Shown here: positions 10,171-17,665 of the stretch, piece by piece
Numbering within the stretch: the first letter of the stretch is position 1
Layout: the number at the start of each line of letters is the position of its first letter
Assembly (NCBI RefSeq): GCF_002930195.1
Contig: NZ_PHHC01000082.1
Location: forward strand, 43,292-93,285
Length of the DNA: 49,994 bases
Reading direction: 5' to 3'
DNA from: Holospora curviuscula
Lineage (GTDB): Bacteria; Pseudomonadota; Alphaproteobacteria; Holosporales; Holosporaceae
Program-made: the position numbers and the translations under genes
The notes under the pieces: model-generated
Database searches by the model: none
Told to the model about the DNA's origin: nothing
What the model saw: the letters and a program-made list of their open reading frames with translations, nothing else

Positions 10171-10301
10171 TCATAAGTGTTCTTTTTCTATTGATTTATT
10201 TATGAAGCCCTATACTATTTAAGCCTTGAAAGCGTTGAGTGTATTTCTTTTTATTATGGTACTTTTGTTGTATAATTTCATCAAAAGCGTGGAGAAAATT
10301 T

Positions 10302-11156
10302 GTGTTTCATACTGCTTCAAAACAATATACTACAGAAAAAAGTGCTTCAGAAAGAGAAATTGTTTTTTCTGTAAAACACCTCTACAAGTCTTTTAATGCT
10401 GTTCAGGTGTTACGAGATATTTCTTTTGATATTACCGCTGGGCAGACCATCGCTTTGGTAGGACCGTCTGGAGTAGGAAAATCTGTTTTATTTCGCTGTA
10501 TTTTAGGATTAAGTTCTGTGGATAGCGGAGATATAGTCTTTAAAGGAAATCCTGTGCTTTATTCAAAATACAATACTCCAGGGAGTTTTTTTAAAGAAAT
10601 GGGGGTAGTATTCCAGCATTCCGCTCTTTTTGATGGAATGAGTGTTCGGGAGAATGTTGCTTTTGGGTTTCCTCCGCACCTCATGTCTTTGGTGGATCAA
10701 TCCTTAGATCAAGTAGAATTTCCGTCTTGCCACAGAAACGCCTACCCCAGTACACTATCTGGAGGTATGCGACGACGGGTGAGTATTGCCCGAGCAATCG
10801 TACGAAGACCAAAAATCTTATTTTTAGACGAGCCTACCGCAGGCTTAGATCCTGTGGCTTCGCACCATATCAGTTTTTTAATTCACCAAATACAAACAGC
10901 CTTTAAGGTTACTTGTGTCACCATTACCCATGATATTCTGAGATTACCTTTATTGGCAGAGCATATTTTGTTTTTATCGGATCAACAATTGGTTTGGCAA
11001 GGAAATATCCAAAAATTTTTGTCTTCGTGTCTTGGGGAAATCCACAGCTTTGTACAGTTCGGTACTCAACAATCGCTTTCGTCTTACCCTGTGGGGACGG
11101 TGGACAATTTGAGTACAAGGCATGAAGATATGAATGTAGAAACCGCACGTGCCTAA
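10302..11156 (+). CDS. mlaF: ABC transporter ATP-binding protein, MlaF-like
   Basis: ATPase of 284 residues from the chosen start. It has Walker A GPSGVGKS (about residues 54-61), a Q-loop VVFQHSALFDGMSV, the signature LSGGMRRRVSIARA, Walker B ILFLDEPTAGLDP and the H-loop ITHD. The MRRR after the signature and the FDGMSVREN segment are typical of MlaF, the energiser of retrograde phospholipid transport (MlaFEDB). The frame is open upstream to a GTG at 10239, but I prefer GTG at 10302 because GGAGA lies 7 bases before it and the extra 21 residues look unlike the family. No mlaE or mlaD neighbour is present: IS relics lie upstream and an unrelated gene converges 16 bases downstream. General ABC function is certain, the Mla assignment likely. 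Confidence 0.82.
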   Translation: MFHTASKQYTTEKSASEREIVFSVKHLYKSFNAVQVLRDISFDITAGQTIALVGPSGVGKSVLFRCILGLSSVDSGDIVFKGNPVLYSKYNTPGSFFKEMGVVFQHSALFDGMSVRENVAFGFPPHLMSLVDQSLDQVEFPSCHRNAYPSTLSGGMRRRVSIARAIVRRPKILFLDEPTAGLDPVASHHISFLIHQIQTAFKVTCVTITHDILRLPLLAEHILFLSDQQLVWQGNIQKFLSSCLGEIHSFVQFGTQQSLSSYPVGTVDNLSTRHEDMNVETARA

Positions 11157-11172
11157 TAGAAGAGAACAATTA

Positions 11173-11985
11173 TCATTTTTTAACTTGCTCCTTAGCAACA
11201 CTACTGGCAACTTGCGAATTTGCTTGAGTTTGAATTTGGCTTTGCGCAGTTTGTTCATCCGAAAAATTAGAGTGAGGGTTAACATTCCCACTCCCTGAAA
11301 TCAATTGTGGGTTTTGAACAGGATTATAGTGTTGACTCTGTTGGTTTTGGTAGTTTTGTTGGTGTTCTTGTGTTTTCACCTTCTTACTCTGAGGATATTC
11401 CTCCATAGAATAATGGGAGGCTTTTTCTGCTGCTCCAGTTGAGCGTACCTTAGAGTGTTGACTCTGTTGGTTTTGTTGGTTTTGTTGGTTTTGTTGGTTT
11501 TTTTTGTTTTGTTTGTCTTGTAGCTTTTCTTGTTTTTTCTGCTGCTTACTCTTAGAAGCTTCCTGTATATTTTTGTTTTGATTTTTGTTTTGATGTTTAT
11601 TCACTATAAAGTTTCCATTTCGATCTCGCTGATCGTTTACTACCCCCATAAGCTGTCCCGCACCGACGAATCCGTGGGCTGCTGTTACTAAGTCTCGATT
11701 TCCTCTGCTGGCTCCAATGTTTCCCAGCATGTTTCCTGCAATTTGAGAAAGTCCCCCAAAAAAAGCCATTTTACCTTGCCTTTTCCCTTGCGAAACATAT
11801 AGTTCAGAAGGGGTGTAGGAAACGCTAGAAGAAGGCTGAGAATTTTGATTATAATTCCTAGAGTATGGGTCATTTCTATAATGCTGAGAGTATGTCTTAT
11901 TTCCAGTACCACCAGGACCGCCTTTGATCATCGAGACCGGCGCCATGGACAGGAAAAGAAAAATATATTTTATAGTTTTATTCAT
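11173..11985 (-). CDS. Secreted glutamine/asparagine-rich protein, unknown function
   Basis: This 270-residue protein matches no family I recognise. It has an N-terminal signal peptide (MNKTIKYIFLFLSMAPVSMIKG, shown only to mark the hydrophobic core at residues 6-20) followed by GGPGG, so export to the periplasm or beyond is likely. Residues about 80-130 are a less biased block with FFGGLSQIAGNMLGNIGAS and VGAGQLMGVV, possibly amphipathic. The rest is low complexity: Lys/Gln/Asn-rich with a perfect NQQ tandem array encoded by a 9-base repeat at 11465-11500, and a QNQQSQH motif that occurs twice. It converges on the mlaF-like gene. Candidates are an adhesin-like, envelope or effector protein. 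It is in an IS-rich accessory zone. Confidence 0.75.
   Translation of the reverse strand: MNKTIKYIFLFLSMAPVSMIKGGPGGTGNKTYSQHYRNDPYSRNYNQNSQPSSSVSYTPSELYVSQGKRQGKMAFFGGLSQIAGNMLGNIGASRGNRDLVTAAHGFVGAGQLMGVVNDQRDRNGNFIVNKHQNKNQNKNIQEASKSKQQKKQEKLQDKQNKKNQQNQQNQQNQQSQHSKVRSTGAAEKASHYSMEEYPQSKKVKTQEHQQNYQNQQSQHYNPVQNPQLISGSGNVNPHSNFSDEQTAQSQIQTQANSQVASSVAKEQVKK
11465..11505. repeat. 9-bp tandem repeat inside the Q-rich gene
   Basis: About four units of TTGGTTTTG in a row encode Asn-Gln-Gln repeats on the minus strand. A 21-base sequence beginning GTGTTGACTCTGTTGG is shared between the array's left edge (from about 11456) and a second site from about 11331, giving two copies of a QNQQSQH peptide. 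Such arrays can change length by slippage without shifting the frame. Confidence 0.8.
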
Positions 11986-12457
11986 TTTTTAAAATGTTAT
12001 GAAAATACTATATTAATTATATTTTTTTTTTATTAATATTTTACTAATTTTTTTAGTTTATTTTGGAATATGAAAAAATTTACAATAGGCTTTAATTGAA
12101 GATCATTTTAGAACGAGCAATGATGAGACAAGCCGTGAGCATAGCCCAAGACCGTTGATGAATGCCGTATTTATGCAATAAACCCGGGATACCAATACTA
12201 TTTCTTGCAAAGAATACTCGCCGTGTAAAACAGTCTATAGTGTGTATAAGAACGCCAAAGCTAAAAAAGTCTGGGGGGAAAAAAGATAAGAGATTTTGTA
12301 AACCTCAGTCCTATGAAATTGTGTCGCCATACCGGCCCCACTGATAGTATCATCGATTCCTAAAGTGTACAAACAACAGACAAGGCTGAAGAATGAGGCA
12401 TTGATGGGGGGGGGGGAATAAAAAGTTCTAAACATCATATTGTAACAGAAACATATA
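11986..12457. other. Gene-free stretch with G11 homopolymer
   Basis: An AT-rich upstream region of the Q-rich gene is followed by unresolved sequence. Short ORFs of 60 (plus) and 96 (minus) codons overlap each other on opposite strands; neither has a convincing ribosome site or a recognisable family. A run of 11 G residues at 12406-12416 is conspicuous in this AT-rich DNA and lies about 40 bases before the left end of an IS630 copy. Confidence 0.5.
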
Positions 12458-13329
12458 TAGCTAACTAACGATAGAACGATTATAATAGAAGAAAAGAGAA
12501 TAATACTTAAAGCTGTTGTATTCATGGAATTTTTGTCGTAAGGGGTTAGGAATTTAAAAAAAAGAAGGGGTGAGCTATAAGGAAGCGGTTAGACGTTTTG
12601 GAATGAGTAAGCAGACTATAGACAGAGTACGCGTTTAGAACCGAACTTAGTTCGCTATAAGCCAGCCGGAACAATTGACATGAATTGCTTAGAACACGAT
12701 ATATCCTGATGCTTATCAGCCAGAGCGCGCGAAGCGCTTTTGGGTTAGCACTATTGGCATTTTGAAAGCTCCCAGACGTCTTGGGGCTCGCTATAAAAAA
12801 ACCTTAAATCCTCCAAAGAGGATCCAGAAAAAAGATTTGTATTGTACAAAAAGCGTGATGAATTACACAGAAAAGAAAAACAGAGTGCTTACAGTGATGA
12901 ACGTGGATTTGTGCATGATATGCCAAGAACTCACGGGTATTCTGTAAAAGGGCAGCGTTGTTACGGAAAACAGGATTGGGGTGGGGTGCCAAAAATAGAA
13001 TAAATGCTCTAGGTGCTTAAATGGGCTCTACTTTAGGGGAAATTAGATTACGTACGGGTTCTGTAGAGGTATTGACTTATTGGGTAGAAGAAATGCTATG
13101 CACCAATACCCCAGAAAACTGTGGTACTATCCTGGATAATGCTGTTTTTCATAAAGGCAAAGCTATACAAAAAATAATTAAAGATGCTAGTCATACTTTA
13201 CCTATTACCTTATTCTCCTGACCTTAATCCCATTGAGACACAATGGGATCACACTAAACAGATAAGATGTTCTACAAATCGTTCAATTAATATGCTACTC
13301 TCTATAACCATTCTATAGTTAGTTTGCTA
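12458..13329 (+). mobile_element. IS630-family element, copy 2 of 3 (group C), decayed
   Basis: About 870 bases between TA-flanked inverted ends (left GCTAACTAACGATAG, right CTATAGTTAGTTTGC; the right end reverse-complemented is GCAAACTAACTATAG). It contains the start MxYSxxFR-like near 12520, an HTH segment (AVRRFGMSKQTIDRV), the GYSVKGQRCYGKQDWG block, then MGSTLGEIRLRTGSVEVLTY, LDNAVFHKGKAIQKII and, in another frame, PDLNPIE. In-frame stops occur after the LDNAVFHK block and in the N-terminal half. Homologous to 8199-9050 and 25871-26744. Confidence 0.8.
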
Positions 13330-13334
13330 CAGGT

Positions 13335-13710
13335 TGTTTTTTACACGGACACGGTAAAGCCTATATTCATGATACAGCTAGAGGCTGTGCCGTGATTTCA
13401 AAGAAGCCTTAAGCCAAGCTCCCGTGCTTAAGGGTGTTTACGCTGATGCCGGGTATCGGAAACCAAAAAGAAAGATACGGTAAAAATGTTCTGAAAAACA
13501 CAAGTGAGATCTCGGTTCGCATGACTTAAGGGAAGTCTATTTTGGTAAAACGATGCGGTGTGGAGCGTACATTCTCTTGACTTAATTACTTTCCAAGACA
13601 CTCCAAAGAGTATAAACGTTCTATCTTGGTGGAGGAGAATAATATTATGATTGTACACTTTATGCTATTGATTAGAAGACTTGCATCATTGTGAAGACAG
13701 ATTTTTAGAC
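13335..13710 (+). pseudogene. IS5-family transposase relic (C-terminal third)
   Basis: The pieces YIHDTARGCA, LKGVYADAGYR-equivalent, EISVRM and KRCGVERTFSLDLITF correspond to the ANxHDT, second Asp and RWVxERTFxWLN regions of IS5-family enzymes. A readable tail, EENNIMIVHFMLLIRRLASL, ends at about 13693. Multiple frameshifts occur. It directly follows the right end of the IS630 copy. The same tail is found on the minus strand at 49511-49590. Confidence 0.7.
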
Positions 13711-14339
13711 AAGAGACTCTTGATTTTACGGGATGAGGGGTTTCCTGATGTATTGATCTTGAGCCAATACAACAAATATTTATACTGGGTCTCATAAATC
13801 TTTATCGCTATCAGTAAAATAGTCTTATGTACCATAGAATCATAGCGGTTCTGTCAAAAAAAGAAGATAAGAAAAGTAAAAAGTTAGTAGGCTATAATGT
13901 ACTTTTGATATTTGTCTTTCAGAGTAACCTATAAAAAGAGCACGGCTGTTTCTATGTTGAAACACTCTTCGGTGTGTAATGTCAAATATGAAAAAACGCG
14001 TGGTACCAATATCCCAAAAGTGTGCTTACCTAAAAAGATTTTCTTAAACGAGCGCAATGTGTGGATATGCGTATGAGCGAAAGGATTTTTTTATGAACAA
14101 AACGTATTTATCTATGATGATTCAAGACCTTTGTGACAAAATAAACAAGGATGATTGGTTGAGGTAATGCGAGTGCGATACAGTGCCTGGTATGCGTTGC
14201 CCGCCCCAGAAGTTAACAGATGATTTTAGACCAAAGAGGCTAGACTAGTCACTAATGTGTTTAAGATACTGCTCTGAAGAAAACCTATTCAGCTCCATTA
14301 TTTTTACTCTATAGTTCAATTTTTAGTGCGCTAGAATGC
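13711..14339. other. Gene-free stretch, unresolved
   Basis: No intact gene is present. A fragment near 13855-13910 (KKEDKKSKKLVGYNVLL) resembles an IS630 strand but is too short to place. A 24-codon ORF at about 14093-14167 with an AAAGGA upstream is probably a truncated gene start. Confidence 0.4.
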
Positions 14340-14939
14340 TTAGGGAACGTGATCTGTGCCGAGGCAAGCAATTCTGTTTTTTTTGAGACAAGTGTATCTA
14401 ATATAATAAAAAACAATTATGGTTTTTATGAGGCAGCTAGTATACGGCGTCACGAGATTTTCCATCGTAAAAAGCGCACAAAAAACATTTCCAAATACCT
14501 TCATATAAATCCCAGAACGATCATGCACTAGCCCCCCCACAGAGTATAAATTCACTATTTTATCCCAAATTCGAGAAGCACCAGGAGACTTTCTTGAAAT
14601 GACATCAATAAACTGTTTCTTACTGTACAATCCGAAGCTTTCATGGTTCTTTGAAAAGTCATACAGTACATTATATTGTATTAGGTTCGGAAAAGAAGCG
14701 GGGCATTGCCTCATATCATTGAGCCAATTCTGTAATTTTATCCTTAATCCGTGAGTTTATATTAGCGCAAAGCCCAAAACTTCTTTATAAAATTTAGATC
14801 TAGTGAATAAGGGAGTAAAAATATTATTTTTCAACTCACAAATTCGATGAGCGTTCTTGTCTTTTGTGATGTATGGAATGGAGCGTGATCCATAATGACC
14901 CCGGGTTTTAGCACTTTGATTCAACACTGTTTTTCCCAA
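14340..14939 (-). pseudogene. Unknown gene interrupted by one in-frame stop
   Basis: A single 200-codon frame runs from a TTG-type start at 14939 to a stop at 14340 and is interrupted only by one TAA at 14757-14759. The first part reads MGKTVLNQSAKTRGHYGSRS and the second, after the stop, continues with ILDxx-free but protein-like sequence such as RIKLQNWLNDMRQCPASF and SKKQFIDVISRKSPGASRIW. I do not recognise the family. The absence of frameshifts suggests recent inactivation, a sequencing error or translational readthrough. It sits beside a truncated IS630 relic (15000-15560). Confidence 0.45.
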
Positions 14940-14999
14940 TAATTAAAAAGATTTTTATTACAAGAGCCCTGTTAAACATCCTAAATGTAATGCGCTAAG

Positions 15000-15560
15000 T
15001 AGCTAGACTAGGGGTTCGTTTGTATAATATGTACGACGCTTTTAGGAACCAGTTTCTCGTTTTTTATCCCCTTCTCTATCTTTGAAAATCGCCATGCCCA
15101 TACTACTTTTATCAACCTGTACAAGGGTTGCAGGGGGCATATTTCTACTACGTATGTGTTACTGATTGCACTTTTCTTGCTCTACTTTCCCAGAGTAAAA
15201 AGAAGTTTTATCGCTAAATTTTAGCTTCTTTAGTACTACTGTGATATATCTTTTACTTATAGTAAACTCAGCTTTAATATCCTTCAATCTAGGATCTTTG
15301 ACAAATATATTCTACTTTTTAATAGCTCAGTCTACGCTTACATCTTAAACATTCTTTAGCATCGTAATTCCCTTCTTTTTTATATGTTATTTGCTCAGGG
15401 AATGTATTGCTTTTTTTCTTAAATCGTTACTCTATGAGCTAGTGGATACTGTTTCTTTTTATTTTACCACGAGTGTGGCTATATCTTTAGGACAAAGCGC
15501 TCACTCTAACTTTTTATCGCTACTCGTTTCTTTTACTTAAATCGCAAGGATTATACTTAT
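15000..15560 (-). pseudogene. IS630-family transposase relic (group B, N-terminal half)
   Basis: On the minus strand the pieces RLKDIKAEFTISKRYITVVL, KKLKFSDKTSFYSGKVEQEK and PPATLVQVDKSSMGMAIFKD are clear. The last contains the first catalytic Asp of the IS630 DDE triad and is followed by GDKKRETGS. The C-terminal half is missing: the sequence is cut off near 15000. It is homologous in inverted orientation to 9400-9830. Stops near 15300 and upstream inactivate it. Confidence 0.75.
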
Positions 15561-15683
15561 TGAATTAGTTTAGGGGAAGTCCTTAGGTGCCTGAAACTCA
15601 AGTATGATAAGTTTACATTCAGGATTAACACATAACCCTACATGCTGTATATTGAGGCGCTTATACGTGTAGATGTATCTTTT

Positions 15684-16217
15684 TTAACTAAACAAAGGCC
15701 GAAGTGCTTTTTCATCTACCTGCTCAACACTCATATGAATAAAGTATGATCCTATATACTGCATCTTTAAGTAGTCACAAAGATGGGAAAAAAGATCATT
15801 AATATGCCCTTCCACCATTTTTATTACATCTGCATTGCGTCCTGCAAAATTTGCAATAACAGAAATTTTTGTTCCCTCTAGCGCTTTTTTTAAATCTCTT
15901 CGTATCGTCATCAAATCGGTAATTCGATCGAGAAAAATTTTTACATAGGCACTTACTGTATACCAATAAATTGGTGTCGCAATTACAATCGTTGAATATT
16001 CACCAATACAGCGCTCCATTAAAGGAATAAAGTCGTCTTTTTGATTGCGCCCTTCGTAATCATAAGGCGTAATATTTAAGGTACATAAATCTACAATAGG
16101 CATACCGGAAACATAGGGTTCTCCAAGAGTTTTAGAAATTTTATTCAACAATGCCTTTGTGTTTCCATGGGGCCTTGAACTCCCGTTAAGTGCAATACAG
16201 TACGATTGAATACTCAT
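15684..16217 (-). CDS. NAD(P)H-dependent FMN reductase / flavodoxin-fold protein
   Basis: This 177-residue flavodoxin-like protein has the phosphate-binding loop ALNGSSRPHGNTKALL (about residues 9-24), the flavin-contacting TPIYWYTVSAYVKIFLDR (about 80-97) and a central ISVIANFAGR strand. Likely an NAD(P)H:FMN or quinone oxidoreductase; the partner is unknown. Its ATG overlaps the xerD stop by one base (TGATG), so translation is coupled. It is the last gene of grxD-xerD-this. Confidence 0.85.
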   Translation of the reverse strand: MSIQSYCIALNGSSRPHGNTKALLNKISKTLGEPYVSGMPIVDLCTLNITPYDYEGRNQKDDFIPLMERCIGEYSTIVIATPIYWYTVSAYVKIFLDRITDLMTIRRDLKKALEGTKISVIANFAGRNADVIKMVEGHINDLFSHLCDYLKMQYIGSYFIHMSVEQVDEKALRPLFS

Positions 16218-17143
16218 CAGTGAAGCTCCTGGTTGATATAATTTAAAGGATGATAATCTTTCAGTACTTGAGATAAACGACGCTGGGTAACATGCGTGTA
16301 CACTTGAGTACTAGAAATATCCCGATGTCCTAAAAAAGACTTAATACTAAACAAATCTACACCTTGCTCTAACAAATGGGTTGCAAATCCATGACGAATG
16401 CCGTGGGGAGAAATGCGTTTCGGGTCAATATGAGAACGCAACGCTAACACTTTAAGTCCACGTCCCACAGATTGTCGAGGCCAATGTCCAGATTTTCCTG
16501 GAAATACATAAGGATTCTTGGAAAAAGGCATTTTAGATCGAACGGAAAGATAAAGAATGAGGGCATCCTGAGCGTTTTGTGTTAAAAATACAATACGCTC
16601 TTTATCTCCTTTTCCTCTTAAACACAACATTCCTGCCTGTTCTTGGGTTTCCTGAAGCACCGCATTCAGCGTCACCAGGGAAATAGACAGCGCCTCTGAG
16701 ATGCGTAATCCTGTAGAGTACAAGAGTTCAAGTAATGCATACATTCGAATACCTTTCGCGCTGGTATTCTGTTTTGCTGTATCAATAAGCTGACGCATCT
16801 CTTCCATAGTCAAAACCTGAGGAATAGAAGGGGCGTACTGGGGGATGGAAATATCTGCCATAGGATTAATTTTTACGTAGTCTTCCTGATACAAAAATTG
16901 ATATACCTGACGCAGAGCAGAAATACGTCTTGCAACACTTCGGGGGTGTAAGCTTCCCTCAAAAGAGAGATTATGTACGTAATGAAGCATATCACAAGAG
17001 CTAGCTTGCAATATATCCAAAGTTTTTGAAGCTTCAATAATGTCGAAGGCATATGCATCACAAGTATTTTTACTGAGCCCTTTCTCTACTATTAACATTT
17101 CCAAAAATGCTTCTAACCAAGATGGATGATCAAGATGCGCCAT
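16217..17143 (-). CDS. xerD: Tyrosine recombinase XerD
   Basis: This 308-residue protein has an N-terminal SAM-like core-binding domain (residues 8-95) and a catalytic domain with the full set: R147 (STGLRISEAL), K178 (LRGKGDKERI), H247 and R250 (SPHGIRHGFATHLLEQG), H273 (LGHRDISSTQ) and nucleophile Y282 (VYTHV). It ends KDYHPL like XerD rather than XerC. With XerC and FtsK it resolves chromosome dimers at dif. It starts 6 bases after grxD and overlaps the flavin reductase by one base. No dif site was seen nearby. Confidence 0.92.
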   Translation of the reverse strand: MAHLDHPSWLEAFLEMLIVEKGLSKNTCDAYAFDIIEASKTLDILQASSCDMLHYVHNLSFEGSLHPRSVARRISALRQVYQFLYQEDYVKINPMADISIPQYAPSIPQVLTMEEMRQLIDTAKQNTSAKGIRMYALLELLYSTGLRISEALSISLVTLNAVLQETQEQAGMLCLRGKGDKERIVFLTQNAQDALILYLSVRSKMPFSKNPYVFPGKSGHWPRQSVGRGLKVLALRSHIDPKRISPHGIRHGFATHLLEQGVDLFSIKSFLGHRDISSTQVYTHVTQRRLSQVLKDYHPLNYINQELH

Positions 17144-17149
17144 AAAAGA

Positions 17150-17491
17150 TCAACCGTCCTTTTTCAAAAAAAGCCTTTCTTTAAGAGCACCTTGTTCATG
17201 CAGTACTTTTACAATATCACATCCTCCAATTAAAACCCCTTGCACGTACAGTTGAGGAAAAGTGGGCCAATCGGAAAAAATTTTAATTTCTTGCCGTACT
17301 GCATCGTCGCTCAGCACATCAAAATAGCCAAAATTCACAGCATAATTTTTCAAAATTTCTACAACAGTTTTAGAAAATCCACACAAAGGATATTCAGGAG
17401 ATCCCTTAATAAACAGCATAATAGGATGAGAAGCAATTAATGCCTGAATGGTATCACGTCTTGAAGTTTCGTGAGGATTCAAAGTGTTCAT
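17150..17491 (-). CDS. grxD: Monothiol glutaredoxin (CGFS type, Grx4-like)
   Basis: This 113-residue class II glutaredoxin has an MLFIKGSPEYPLCGFSK active-site region with the CGFS motif at residues 37-40, then the WPTFPQLYVQGVLIGGCDI region (cis-Pro and glutathione-binding GGCD). Such proteins bind and hand over [2Fe-2S] clusters with BolA partners. The frame begins at 17518, but I choose the ATG at 17491: AGAAAG lies just upstream and the family does not carry the extra nine residues. First gene of a three-gene minus-strand operon. Confidence 0.9.
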   Translation of the reverse strand: MNTLNPHETSRRDTIQALIASHPIMLFIKGSPEYPLCGFSKTVVEILKNYAVNFGYFDVLSDDAVRQEIKIFSDWPTFPQLYVQGVLIGGCDIVKVLHEQGALKERLFLKKDG

Positions 17492-17665
17492 ACTTTCTAA
17501 ATTAGAATAAAATATCATTTTTTAAGCATAACAGGTTTGAAATATTATACAAGAGGATTTTTAGACTTTGTAAAATTGATTTTATTGTACTCTGGCGTTA
17601 CCACTTTGAACTTGTTTTACAAAACGTACACTGATAAGATTTAAAGAAAACAAGCTAGTTTTTCG

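Noticed and set aside
11465-11505. Short tandem repeats as a possible CRISPR-like array
   Set aside because: The period is 9 bases without spacers and lies inside a coding frame as NQQ repeats. No CRISPR repeat-spacer pattern exists elsewhere in the window.
12162-12525. Overlapping small ORFs on both strands, the minus one with hydrophobic segments
   Set aside because: There is no start signal, no family and an overlap with the IS630 left end; I could not choose a coding strand.
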